Shown here: one piece after another, positions 1-5,496 of the stretch
Numbering within the stretch: position 1 is the stretch's first letter
Layout: each line of letters begins with the position of its first letter
Assembly: GCA_903937325.1 (NCBI GenBank)
Contig: CAIZYV010000077.1
Coordinates: 1-7,551 of the forward strand
Source of the DNA: Candidatus Falkowiibacteriota bacterium
GTDB taxonomy: Bacteria > Patescibacteriota > Patescibacteriia > Patescibacteriales > UBA12465
Length of the DNA: 7,551 bases
Direction of reading: 5' to 3'
Program-made: the position numbers and the translations under genes
Notes under the pieces: model-generated
Told to the model about the DNA's origin: nothing
The model's input: the letters and a program-made list of their open reading frames with translations, nothing else
Database searches by the model: none

Positions 1-79
1 AAGTTAATAACGCCTTTGCCTTATCTGCCTCAGCCGAGGTCTTTAACATTTTGATTAAATTTTTATTCATAACTTTCAT
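1..79 (-). CDS. Possible N-terminus of a leftward gene of unknown function (partial)
   Basis: Read on the minus strand from ATG at 79, 26 codons run to the window edge without a stop, giving MKVMNKNLIKMLKTSAEADK followed by AKALLT. An alternative in-frame ATG lies at 70. The peptide is Lys- and Ala-rich and looks helical, with no recognisable domain. The AT-rich gap between it and the rightward gene at 150 would suit divergent promoters. No SD precedes either ATG, but most genes in this window also lack one. It is called only because the frame is open, starts at a sensible place and has protein-like composition; 26 open codons could also arise by chance. Confidence 0.35.
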   Translation of the reverse strand, partial: MKVMNKNLIKMLKTSAEADKAKALLT

Positions 80-124
80 TTTTTATAGTTTAATTAATTT
101 GTTCATTTGTTAATTTAAAAAATA

Positions 125-145
125 GCCGGTAAACCGGCGGGAGGT
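125..145 (+). promoter_or_regulatory. Strong Shine-Dalgarno preceded by a small hairpin
   Basis: GGGAGGT at 139-145 lies four bases before the ATG at 150 and is a near-complete SD, which fixes that start. Directly before it, GCCGG TAAA CCGGC (125-138) forms a perfect 5-bp GC-rich stem with a four-base loop. The stem ends one base before the SD, so it leaves the SD exposed rather than hiding it. It might stabilise the 5' end of the mRNA or affect ribosome access. The SD is seen directly; a role for the hairpin is inference. Confidence 0.6.
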
Positions 146-149
146 CTAA

Positions 150-533
150 ATGAAAAATTGGAAATTCATTTTTATCCCAATAATTGGGATTGCAAGTTTT
201 TATTTTTTGTTTCCCGAAATATTGCCGACACTAAGTTCGGCAATAATTTGGAGCTTCAATATCGCTTATATCTGTCTGGGTTTTTTTATTCTAGACAGTG
301 ATAAGGCGCGCCCCTCAAAAATATTTTTGCGTTTTTCTGCTTTATTTTCAATAGGTATATTGGTAGTAGCCTTAATTCTTCAGCTTCTAAAAAACTGGGG
401 GGATATTCTGGTGATTGCTGAAATGCCTTTTCATCTCGCTATAGGCGGGGCGATAATACTCTTGCTCTCCCTCGGTGCATTTTTTCTCATTATGATCGAT
501 GAGGGGGATAGAAACTGGGGGATATATAGATAA
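150..533 (+). CDS. Small four-helix integral membrane protein, function unknown
   Basis: The protein has 127 residues, and its start is fixed by the strong SD just upstream. Four hydrophobic segments are visible at about residues 5-22, 29-48, 60-80 and 95-116. A charged loop (DSDKARPSK, 49-57) lies between helices 2 and 3, and the tail is charged (DEGDRNWGIYR, 117-127). No catalytic or binding motif or known family signature was recognised. An intrinsic terminator follows at 555-580, so it is transcribed separately from the zinc operon. Its isoleucine codons are unusually often ATA (10 of about 22), and it is the only gene here with a strong SD. That contrast hints at a different evolutionary origin or expression class, but the gene is short and the point is weak. 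Function cannot be assigned. Confidence 0.8.
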   Translation: MKNWKFIFIPIIGIASFYFLFPEILPTLSSAIIWSFNIAYICLGFFILDSDKARPSKIFLRFSALFSIGILVVALILQLLKNWGDILVIAEMPFHLAIGGAIILLLSLGAFFLIMIDEGDRNWGIYR

Positions 534-554
534 GCAAGCCTAAATCCCAAAAGC

Positions 555-580
555 AAAACCGGACATTGTACCGGTTTTTT
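555..580 (+). terminator. Rho-independent terminator of the membrane protein gene
   Basis: AAAACCGG (555-562) pairs with CCGGTTTT (571-578) across an eight-base loop, and the T-run extends to 580. It lies 22 bases after the stop codon at 533. Its T-run ends two bases before the -35 box of the fur-znu promoter, so it insulates the zinc operon from upstream read-through. Confidence 0.85.
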
Positions 581-582
581 GT

Positions 583-611
583 TTGACAAAGAATTTTAGC
601 GATGTTATAGT
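583..611 (+). promoter_or_regulatory. Sigma-70-type promoter of the fur-znu operon
   Basis: A perfect -35 box TTGACA (583-588) is followed by a 17-bp spacer and the -10 box TATAGT (606-611, one mismatch to TATAAT). Transcription should begin around 617-619, inside the palindrome at 614-630. This leaves only about 16 bases before the regulator's ATG at 634. The promoter also explains why an in-frame TTG at 583 should not be used as the gene's start: it is the -35 box. Confidence 0.85.
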
Positions 612-613
612 AT

Positions 614-630
614 TTGCGACTAAGTCGCAA
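614..630. promoter_or_regulatory. FUR-family operator (candidate Zur box), 17-bp perfect palindrome
   Basis: TTGCGACTAAGTCGCAA is a perfect 8-1-8 inverted repeat around A622. The inner 15 bp have the 7-1-7 geometry (TGCGACT-A-AGTCGCA) known for Fur, Zur and PerR boxes, although the base content is more GC-rich than the Bacillus boxes. It begins three bases after the -10 box and covers the predicted transcription start, so a bound repressor would block initiation. The palindrome is seen directly. Binding by the adjacent regulator and zinc dependence are inferred from position and the znu genes. Confidence 0.75.
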
Positions 631-633
631 TAT

Positions 634-1071
634 ATGATAAATAAAGATTTAGACAAATTATTACTTGCTTTGCGTGAACAGGGCTGTCGCTTGTCCGGCG
701 GTCGGGAAATTTTATTATCGGTTCTTGCTGCTGCTAAAGGGCCTTTATCGGCGGCGGAAATTTTAATTTCCCCAGCTGTTAAACGTGCGAACATTAATCG
801 GGCAACGGTGTATCGCGCTCTGTCTTTTTTAGAAAAAGAGAATATTATCGAAAGTTTACGCTTAGATGGTGATGAGCGTTTATATCACCTTAATTTCCAT
901 CATCACCACCATCTTCTCTGTACCGCTTGTAAAAAAATTGAAGCGGTTCATGTTTGCGGCCTTTTGGGACGGGAAGAGAAAAAAATCGCCGCCGATACCG
1001 GCTTTAAGGTTCAGCGCCATGTTTTAGAATTTTATGGTTTGTGCAAAAATTGCGCAGCTAAGAAAAAATAA
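634..1071 (+). CDS. zur: Fur-family metalloregulator, probably zinc-sensing Zur
   Basis: This is a 145-residue Fur-superfamily repressor, a normal length for the family. The N-terminal winged helix includes the recognition region INRATVYRALSFLEKEN (54-70). The C-terminal metal-binding and dimerisation part carries H85, a five-His run (89-93), and two CxxC pairs, C96/C99 and C137/C140, typical of a structural zinc site. H106 and C108 are further possible ligands. The ATG at 634 is preferred because an upstream TTG lies inside the promoter. There is no SD, and the predicted leader is about 16 bases. The gene heads the operon and carries a FUR-type palindrome over its transcription start, which implies autoregulation. 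Co-transcription with znuACB makes zinc the likeliest ligand. Fur (iron), Mur (manganese) or another specificity is possible, since sequence alone rarely decides it. Confidence 0.88.
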   Translation: MINKDLDKLLLALREQGCRLSGGREILLSVLAAAKGPLSAAEILISPAVKRANINRATVYRALSFLEKENIIESLRLDGDERLYHLNFHHHHHLLCTACKKIEAVHVCGLLGREEKKIAADTGFKVQRHVLEFYGLCKNCAAKKK

Positions 1072-1082
1072 TTTTTACATTT

Positions 1083-2042
1083 ATGCCTAAGCGTTTTATT
1101 TTCATGGGATTATTTATTTTGATAGTCGCGCTTGCTTCTTGGGTGGCAGCGGAACGTTGGCAAAAAAATAATTTACTTAAAAGCGTAGAAAAAACTCTGC
1201 CGACTTTAATTAGTCAAGGAGAGAAAATAAAAATTGTCACCAGTCTTTTCCCTTGGTATGATTTGGCCCGAGAAATAGGCGGCGAAAGAATAAGCGTTTC
1301 TTTGTTATTGCCGCCAGGGACAGAAGCTCATTCTTTTGAGCCGACGCCTGGTGATATGATTGCCGTCAGCAAAGCTGATCTCTTTGTTTACACTGGTGAT
1401 TATTTAGAGCCTTGGGCTCAAGATATTATCGATAGTTTTGAGGGCGCCGCTGGTCGCTCGCTCGCTTTAGGGGAATCGGCGGCGACTTTAGTGGATGAGG
1501 ATGAAGAAAGCGGCTTAGATCCTCATATTTGGCTTGATCCAATGATTATGGATAATCTTGCCGGACGTTTGGCACAAAAATTGGCTGATTTAGATCCGAC
1601 TAATCGTTCTTATTATAATCAGCGCTTAGAGAATTATCGGGCATCTTTAGAAAAACTCGATGTTGATTATCGAGAGAAATTATCTAAATGTGCGCATAAA
1701 GAATTTATTTATGCCGGTCACTATGCTTTTGGCTATTTAGCCGCTCGTTATGGTTTGCAATATGAAGCGGCTCAGGGTTTTTCTCCGGATGCAGAAAGCA
1801 GTCCTCAGCGTTTAACTGAACTAGCTGATTTAATTAAAGAAAAAAATATAGCTTATATTTTTGCCGAAGAATTAGATAATCCGCAATTAGCCGAAACTTT
1901 AGCTCGAAAACAAGGTGTTACAATCTTATTTTTAAATTCCGCCCATAATCTCAGTAAGGCCGATATTAAAGCCGGCTTAAGTTATGAAGAAATTATGAGG
2001 AATAATTTAGATAAATTAATTATAGCTTTCAAATGTCGTTAA
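1083..2042 (+). CDS. znuA: Zinc ABC transporter substrate-binding protein ZnuA
   Basis: This 319-residue cluster A-I (ZnuA/TroA-type) solute-binding protein captures Zn2+ outside the membrane and hands it to ZnuB. Residues 4-22 are hydrophobic and act as a signal or membrane anchor. There is no cysteine there, so no lipobox. Mature-domain landmarks are IVTSLFPWYD (51-60), GTEAHSFEPT (79-88), DPHIWLDP (146-153), YAGHYAFGYLA (210-220) and FAEEL (260-264). Likely ligands are H83, H148 and H213, with an acidic residue around E262. The third His, where manganese-type relatives have Glu, favours zinc. The His-rich flexible loop of many ZnuA proteins is reduced to a short acidic run, DEDEES (138-143), before DPHIW. 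The start lies 11 bases after the regulator's stop, without an SD, and the 3' end overlaps znuC by 10 bp, indicating one operon. Confidence 0.93.
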   Translation: MPKRFIFMGLFILIVALASWVAAERWQKNNLLKSVEKTLPTLISQGEKIKIVTSLFPWYDLAREIGGERISVSLLLPPGTEAHSFEPTPGDMIAVSKADLFVYTGDYLEPWAQDIIDSFEGAAGRSLALGESAATLVDEDEESGLDPHIWLDPMIMDNLAGRLAQKLADLDPTNRSYYNQRLENYRASLEKLDVDYREKLSKCAHKEFIYAGHYAFGYLAARYGLQYEAAQGFSPDAESSPQRLTELADLIKEKNIAYIFAEELDNPQLAETLARKQGVTILFLNSAHNLSKADIKAGLSYEEIMRNNLDKLIIAFKCR

Positions 2043-2785
2043 TTGTTAAAGTCAATAATTTAAGTCTAGTTTACGATAATCGTCCCGTTATTAACGATGT
2101 TTCTTTTAGCGTGTTGCCTGGTGATTATATTGCTCTGGCTGGGCCAAATGGCGCGGGTAAAAGTAGCTTGATTCAGGCTTTATTAGGTCTTAAATCGGTC
2201 AGCTCCGGTAGTATTGAACTTTTTGGTCAATCTTTAGCCGAGTTTTCGCAGTGGGAGAAAATTGCTTATTTGCCGCAGAAACATCAGCACAATCCTTTAT
2301 TTCCAGCCAGCGTTTTAGAACTGGTTATTAGTGGTTTAGCCGGTATGCCTAAAGATGCTCGGCTGGATTCTTATAATAGGGCTCGTTATTTACTTAAAGA
2401 ATTAGAAATAGCAGAGACGGAAAATAAATTATTTAGTCGCCTTTCCGGTGGGCAGCAGCAACGCGTTCTCTTGGCTAGAGCTCTTATCCGCAAGCCCCAG
2501 TTGTTGATTTTAGATGAACCGACAACAGCCTTAGATCCGCGTATAAGAGAAAAATTTTTTACTTTGCTCTCTAGGGCAAATAAAGAGCAGGGAATGGCGA
2601 TAATTATGGTGACTCACGATACGGCTGATATCGGTCGTTATGCTAATTCTTTAATTTATTTGGATGAGAAATTAATATTTTGTGGTCCTTTTGCCGATTT
2701 TTGTCATTCTCCGGCGATGGAAAATTATTTTGGTGATTTTGCTCAGCATTTAATTTGTCATCAACACGGTAAGACGGTTGTTTAA
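2033..2785 (+). CDS. znuC: Zinc ABC transporter ATP-binding protein ZnuC
   Basis: This 250-residue ABC ATPase powers zinc import from the cytoplasmic face of ZnuB. The nucleotide-binding motifs occur in order: Walker A GPNGAGKS (37-44), Q-loop at Q82 (YLPQKH), signature LSGGQ (137-141), Walker B LLILDEP (157-163) with catalytic E162, D-loop ALD (166-168) and H-loop H195 (VTHD). The set is intact, so the protein should be active. The C-terminus ends with a Cys/His-rich tail (HLICHQHG, 239-246) that might bind zinc, as His-rich tails occur in other zinc-importer ATPases; regulation through it is speculation. The ATG at 2033 lies inside the end of znuA, so translational coupling is likely. Manganese importer ATPases look similar; the assignment to zinc rests on ZnuA and the regulator. 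Confidence 0.93.
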   Translation: MSLIVKVNNLSLVYDNRPVINDVSFSVLPGDYIALAGPNGAGKSSLIQALLGLKSVSSGSIELFGQSLAEFSQWEKIAYLPQKHQHNPLFPASVLELVISGLAGMPKDARLDSYNRARYLLKELEIAETENKLFSRLSGGQQQRVLLARALIRKPQLLILDEPTTALDPRIREKFFTLLSRANKEQGMAIIMVTHDTADIGRYANSLIYLDEKLIFCGPFADFCHSPAMENYFGDFAQHLICHQHGKTVV

Positions 2786-2789
2786 TTAT

Positions 2790-3602
2790 ATGGATTTTCT
2801 AAATTTTTTCCAATATGATTTTTTAATCAGGGCGCTTGTTGCCGGTTCTCTTATTGCCATTTTAGCTGGTGTTTTGGGAGTTTTTTTGGTGCTGCGTAAG
2901 CTTTCGCTAATTGGTGATGGCTTGGCACATGTTAGCTTCGGTGCTGTTGCCTTAGGTTTACTTTTTGGTATTTATCCTTTTTTTGTTTCCGTGCCCCTAA
3001 CATTAGTTGCTGCCTTTTTTATCTTTCGCTTTGACCAGGGGAAGAAGATGTACGGCGATGCTATTATTGGCATTGTTTCAGCTGTCGGCGTGGCCGGCGG
3101 AGTTATAATTGCTAGTTTGGCCGAAGGATTTAATGTCGATCTTTTTAGCTATCTTTTTGGGAGCTTATTGGCGGTGAAGATGAGTGAAATTTATTTTTTA
3201 ATTTTTCTGTGCCTAGCAGCCCTAGCTTTTATCATTATTTATTATCGGTCTTTGTTTGCTCTTGCTTTTGATGAAGTTTCCGCGCAGGCGATGGGTTTAA
3301 AATTAAAGTTTTTAAATACCGCTCTCTTGTCTTTAAGCGCCTTAACAGTAGCACTGGCAGTTAAAGCTGTTGGTGTTATGTTGGTGTCCGCTCTTTTGAT
3401 TCTGCCGGCGGCGGCCGCTTTGCAGGGGGCTAAAAATTTTCGCTGGGCACTTATTCGTTCGGCAATTTTTGCTTTATTTTCTGTGTGGCTTGGTTTAGGG
3501 GCTGCTTTGGCTTTTGATTTGCCGGCCGGAGCCAGCATCGTGCTTGCCTCTTTTTTCTTGTTTCTCAGTGCTTACGCTACTGCTCATTTTAAGCGGTCTT
3601 AA
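2790..3602 (+). CDS. znuB: Zinc ABC transporter permease ZnuB
   Basis: This is a 270-residue ABC-3 family integral membrane protein, hydrophobic almost throughout with about eight helices, forming the zinc channel. Family landmarks include LRKLSLIGDGLAHVSFGAV (35-53), SYLFGSLLAV (120-129), the cytoplasmic coupling region FDEVSAQAMGLK (160-171), VGVMLVSALLILPAAA (194-209) and FDLPAGASIVL (242-252). The ATG at 2790 lies four bases after the znuC stop. An in-frame TTG at 2778 would overlap znuC by 8 bp and add four residues; neither start has an SD. A second in-frame stop (TGA) follows the TAA. It completes the importer, so the operon encodes regulator, binding protein, ATPase and permease in transcription order. 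No obvious terminator follows, so some read-through into the next small gene is possible. Confidence 0.92.
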   Translation: MDFLNFFQYDFLIRALVAGSLIAILAGVLGVFLVLRKLSLIGDGLAHVSFGAVALGLLFGIYPFFVSVPLTLVAAFFIFRFDQGKKMYGDAIIGIVSAVGVAGGVIIASLAEGFNVDLFSYLFGSLLAVKMSEIYFLIFLCLAALAFIIIYYRSLFALAFDEVSAQAMGLKLKFLNTALLSLSALTVALAVKAVGVMLVSALLILPAAAALQGAKNFRWALIRSAIFALFSVWLGLGAALAFDLPAGASIVLASFFLFLSAYATAHFKRS

Positions 3603-3611
3603 TGATTTATA

Positions 3612-3640
3612 TTGACACAATTTAATTTATCCTATTAAAT
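3612..3640 (+). promoter_or_regulatory. Possible promoter for the small membrane protein gene
   Basis: A perfect TTGACA (3612-3617) is followed after 17 bp by TTAAAT (3635-3640), a poor -10 that lacks the conserved second-position A. TATTAA at 3633-3638 is an alternative with a 15-bp spacer. The same arrangement, TTGACA-17-TTAAAT, occurs upstream of the minus-strand gene that starts at 5832, which slightly raises confidence. Confidence 0.35.
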
Positions 3641-3686
3641 CAAAAATAGTTATTTTCAAAATTATCAACCATTAAAAAATTATGAA

Positions 3687-3956
3687 ATGGAATGCAAGAT
3701 AAAAAATATTTCTAATTTTCGGCGTTTTAAAATTATCCGCCTCAAATTAAAGATAATGAGACTCATTCTTTTGCTTACAACCATTAATGGATTATTATTA
3801 ATTTTTTTCTTTCAGACAGCGCTTATCGTTAGCGCAATAATCGGATTTATTATCATCACGTTAATATATTTTCACGTGTTTGATAGAGTATTTTTAAATC
3901 TGTCGGTCTATTTAATCCCACACCGCCATAACAGTGCTGAGGAGACAATTAAATAA
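3687..3956 (+). CDS. Small two-helix membrane protein, function unknown
   Basis: The protein has 89 residues from the ATG at 3687. A basic N-terminal stretch (KIKNISNFRRFKIIRLKLK, about 4-22) precedes two hydrophobic helices at about 25-43 and 44-63. A polar tail follows, containing PHRHNSAEE (78-86). A shorter form from an internal ATG at 3756 (66 residues, starting MRLILLLTT) is also credible, since neither start has an SD. No family was recognised. It lies 84 bases after znuB with a possible promoter of its own, and it ends at a strong terminator, so it could be the last gene of the zinc operon or independent. The His pair in the tail is too little evidence for a metal role. Confidence 0.6.
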   Translation: MECKIKNISNFRRFKIIRLKLKIMRLILLLTTINGLLLIFFFQTALIVSAIIGFIIITLIYFHVFDRVFLNLSVYLIPHRHNSAEETIK

Positions 3957-3968
3957 ATAATCATAAAT

Positions 3969-3998
3969 AAAAAGGAAGTTTTTCAACTTCCTTTTTTT
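3969..3998. terminator. Bidirectional terminator between convergent genes
   Basis: AAAGGAAGTT (3971-3980) pairs perfectly with AACTTCCTTT (3985-3994) around a TTTC loop. It is flanked by A-tracts on the left and T7 (3992-3998) on the right, so it can work in both directions. It ends the rightward small gene and also the leftward MFS gene, whose TAA stop (3999-3997) is built into the T-run. Confidence 0.88.
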
Positions 3999-5175
3999 AA
4001 ACCCCCTTTTTCCAAAGAAAAGGAGCGAAAGAGAGAAGTATAAGACCGGAAACAATCCAGGCTGTTTCAATAGAATAGTTTTTGCCTAACCAACCGCCGC
4101 CGATCAGACCGAAAAAAGCTCCGGCATGTACGGTCATAGATTCCAGAGAAAGCATGGTTGCTCGGTTTTGTCCTTTGATGCGTCGGTTGATAATCGCTTT
4201 TTTTAAAGGGGCAAAAAGTCCGCGACCGAGTTCATGACTGAGAAAGAAAATTAAGGCTAGGCTGAAGATATTTGTTTGCCCACTTATTATCATCATTAGG
4301 CCGATGAAAGAAAAGACGATCGCTAATCCTCGTCCTTCGTGTCGGCTTTTTTTTGCCGTTAGAGGCGCTAGACGGGCTCCTAGATAGGCGCTGATAGCAA
4401 TACCACTAAATATTAAGCCGAGACTCCACATCGGCATGTTAAAGCCTGTGCGAAAAAAAATAGTCCACTGCATATTTAAAGATTGAACGCTCATTGCTAA
4501 GATCGCGCTAGTGAGAGCGATGCGCACAAAGGCAGGACTATTTTTTCCGGCTTGCCAGCTTTCTTTTGCTACTATAAATATCGGTCGCCAGCTGAAGTTA
4601 AGGGATTGTCGTTTAAAGTATGGCTCTTGCATTAAGAAAATAGCGGCTAAAGCGGCGCCGAACATTCCAGCGCTGCTTAAGAGCCAGGGCAAGGAGAGAT
4701 TAAGGGATCCGATTAATGCACCGAGAAAGCTGCCGATAATTATACCGGCTTGTTTGAATTTTTCTTCTCGCCGAAAAAATTCTTCTAAACTTATATCGGA
4801 ACGGTGAAAACACAGAGAATCCACCGCCCAAGCCTCTAGGGCGCCAGAAATTAAAGCTGAACCACCAGCACCAATAATTTCCGCCAGGATAAAGGCAGGG
4901 AGGCTAGAGCTAAAATAGTAAAGCAAGAAAGATAGGCTCCAGGCGAGACAACCGCTAATTATTGAGAGTTTGCGCCCAAAACTGTCTGCTAAGGCGCCGG
5001 TCGGTATTTCCAAAATAAACACACTAAGCATAAAAACGCCGTTAATAATGCTCATTTGGAAAATGCTCATCCCCTTATCCATCAAAAATAATTGATAAGT
5101 GGTGAAAAAGAAAGCGGGAGCCAGGGCTAATAAAAAAGCCATTAGAGTAAAGGTGCGAATAATTTTAGTTTTCAT
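3997..5175 (-). CDS. MFS transporter, probable drug or metabolite exporter
   Basis: This 392-residue major facilitator superfamily protein has about twelve hydrophobic segments, the normal size for the 12-helix class. The loop after helix 2 carries motif A as GALADSFGRKL (60-70, with D64, R68 and K69), preceded by EIPT. SGALEAWAVDSL (110-121) and NRATMLSLES (338-347) resemble conserved stretches in the group of EIPTGALAD-type MFS permeases often annotated as multidrug efflux. The substrate cannot be read from sequence. The ATG at 5175 has no SD; an internal Met at residue 12 would remove part of helix 1. Upstream on the same strand lies an apparent leader-peptide attenuator (5230-5362), implying conditional expression linked to translation. 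That logic fits a pump for translation-inhibiting compounds, which is inference. It converges on the small gene at 3687 and shares its terminator. Confidence 0.88.
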   Translation of the reverse strand: MKTKIIRTFTLMAFLLALAPAFFFTTYQLFLMDKGMSIFQMSIINGVFMLSVFILEIPTGALADSFGRKLSIISGCLAWSLSFLLYYFSSSLPAFILAEIIGAGGSALISGALEAWAVDSLCFHRSDISLEEFFRREEKFKQAGIIIGSFLGALIGSLNLSLPWLLSSAGMFGAALAAIFLMQEPYFKRQSLNFSWRPIFIVAKESWQAGKNSPAFVRIALTSAILAMSVQSLNMQWTIFFRTGFNMPMWSLGLIFSGIAISAYLGARLAPLTAKKSRHEGRGLAIVFSFIGLMMIISGQTNIFSLALIFFLSHELGRGLFAPLKKAIINRRIKGQNRATMLSLESMTVHAGAFFGLIGGGWLGKNYSIETAWIVSGLILLSFAPFLWKKGV

Positions 5176-5176
5176 A

Positions 5177-5206
5177 ATTTTAGATTTTAAGATTTTGGAT
5201 TTTAAG
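5177..5206. repeat. Two tandem 15-bp AT-rich repeats just before the MFS start
   Basis: ATTTTAGATTTTAAG (5177-5191) is followed directly by ATTTTGGATTTTAAG (5192-5206), with one mismatch. On the minus strand these give A-rich tracts immediately upstream of the MFS ATG, where an SD would normally lie. They could provide an unstructured ribosome landing site in a gene without an SD. They may equally be simple-sequence duplication. Confidence 0.7.
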
Positions 5207-5229
5207 GAACAGAGACAGCCCTGATATAA

Positions 5230-5265
5230 AAAATCTCGGTCCTGATTCCATCAGACCGAGATTTT
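5230..5265 (-). terminator. Intrinsic terminator in the MFS leader (attenuator terminator)
   Basis: On the minus strand, AAAATCTCGGTC (5265-5254) pairs perfectly with GACCGAGATTTT (5241-5230). After a single bulged base, four more pairs close a three-base loop, for 16 bp in all. The T-run is six bases on the minus strand (5233-5228) but only four on the plus strand, so it works better leftward. It lies about 55 bases upstream of the MFS ATG at 5175 with no other gene between, which is the expected place for a conditional terminator. Confidence 0.85.
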
Positions 5266-5348
5266 GCTGTTTTTATTTATGTGGCGGCGCTAATCGCCCT
5301 GTGTATAACTTATGGAGCTATCCTTCTTATTAACAGCAAAATCCCGAT
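5255..5348 (-). promoter_or_regulatory. Antiterminator of a transcription attenuator controlling the MFS gene
   Basis: On the minus strand, ATCGGGATTTTGCTGTT (5348-5332) can pair along its full 17 bases with AACAGCAAAATCTCGGT (5271-5255): 15 Watson-Crick pairs and two G-U pairs. The second arm contains 11 of the 12 bases of the terminator's 5' arm, so the two structures exclude each other. The roughly 60-base loop holds a small hairpin, GGCG-CGCC (5286-5298). The first arm overlaps the end of a 10-codon ORF, suggesting that ribosomes decide which structure forms. The pairing is read directly; the regulatory role is inference. No known riboswitch signature was recognised in the leader. Confidence 0.7.
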
Positions 5349-5362
5349 GCGGTTGCTTTCAT
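5330..5362 (-). CDS. Candidate leader peptide MKATASGFCC for MFS attenuation
   Basis: A 10-codon ORF reads MKATASGFCC and ends with two in-frame TAA codons (5332-5327). A weak SD, GTGGTG, lies about nine bases before its ATG. Its codons from the fifth to the stop form the 5' arm of the antiterminator (5348-5332). A ribosome reading to the end would cover that arm and let the terminator fold. Failure to initiate, or stalling at the first codons, would leave the arm free and allow read-through into the MFS gene. The paired Cys codons at the end are notable, but stalling there would still mask the arm. A 10-codon ORF is weak by itself; its position within the attenuator is the main support. Confidence 0.5.
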   Translation of the reverse strand: MKATASGFCC

Positions 5363-5375
5363 GATTAAAAGCACC

Positions 5376-5387
5376 ACAATCGATTGT
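5376..5387. repeat. 12-bp perfect palindrome upstream of the leader ORF
   Basis: ACAATCGATTGT is self-complementary and lies 14 bases upstream of the leader ATG at 5362, overlapping the weak SD region on the minus strand. With flanking bases it can form a six-pair RNA hairpin (ACTACA with TGTGGT, around ATCGAT) that would cover the SD. It could also be an operator for a dimeric repressor. Only the symmetry is certain. Confidence 0.5.
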
Positions 5388-5496
5388 AGTTGGGTTAACG
5401 CCGAGAATATAATTGTGCTGTTTTTGCCGTTTCATATATTTATTATCTACTTAAATATACGTAATTTGTTGTCTATTGTTACAACTTTTGCTAAAG

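Noticed and set aside
583..633. N-terminal extension of the Fur-family protein from a TTG at 583
   Set aside because: The TTG is the first half of the -35 box and the stretch contains the -10 and the operator; the added 17 residues do not fit the family N-terminus, while the ATG at 634 does.
540..794. Minus-strand ORF of 84 codons
   Set aside because: It overlaps the terminator, promoter and start of the regulator gene, and its composition has no protein-family character; it is a shadow frame.
3242..3538. Minus-strand ORF of 98 codons inside znuB
   Set aside because: It lies wholly within a confident permease gene, and its Ala/Lys-rich sequence is the antisense of hydrophobic codons.
4511..4807. 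Plus-strand ORF of 98 codons inside the MFS gene
   Set aside because: It is antisense to a confident 12-helix transporter and has no start signal or family features.
5321..5327. Good SD-like AGAAGGA on the minus strand after the leader ORF
   Set aside because: No start codon lies at a usable distance downstream. It might make ribosomes pause, but nothing shows that.
5230..5460. Known riboswitch or T-box in the MFS leader
   Set aside because: I looked for T-box, TPP, purine, guanidine, Mn (yybP-ykoY), fluoride and preQ1 type consensus words and saw none convincing; the leader-peptide model fits the visible elements better. A covariance-model scan would be decisive.
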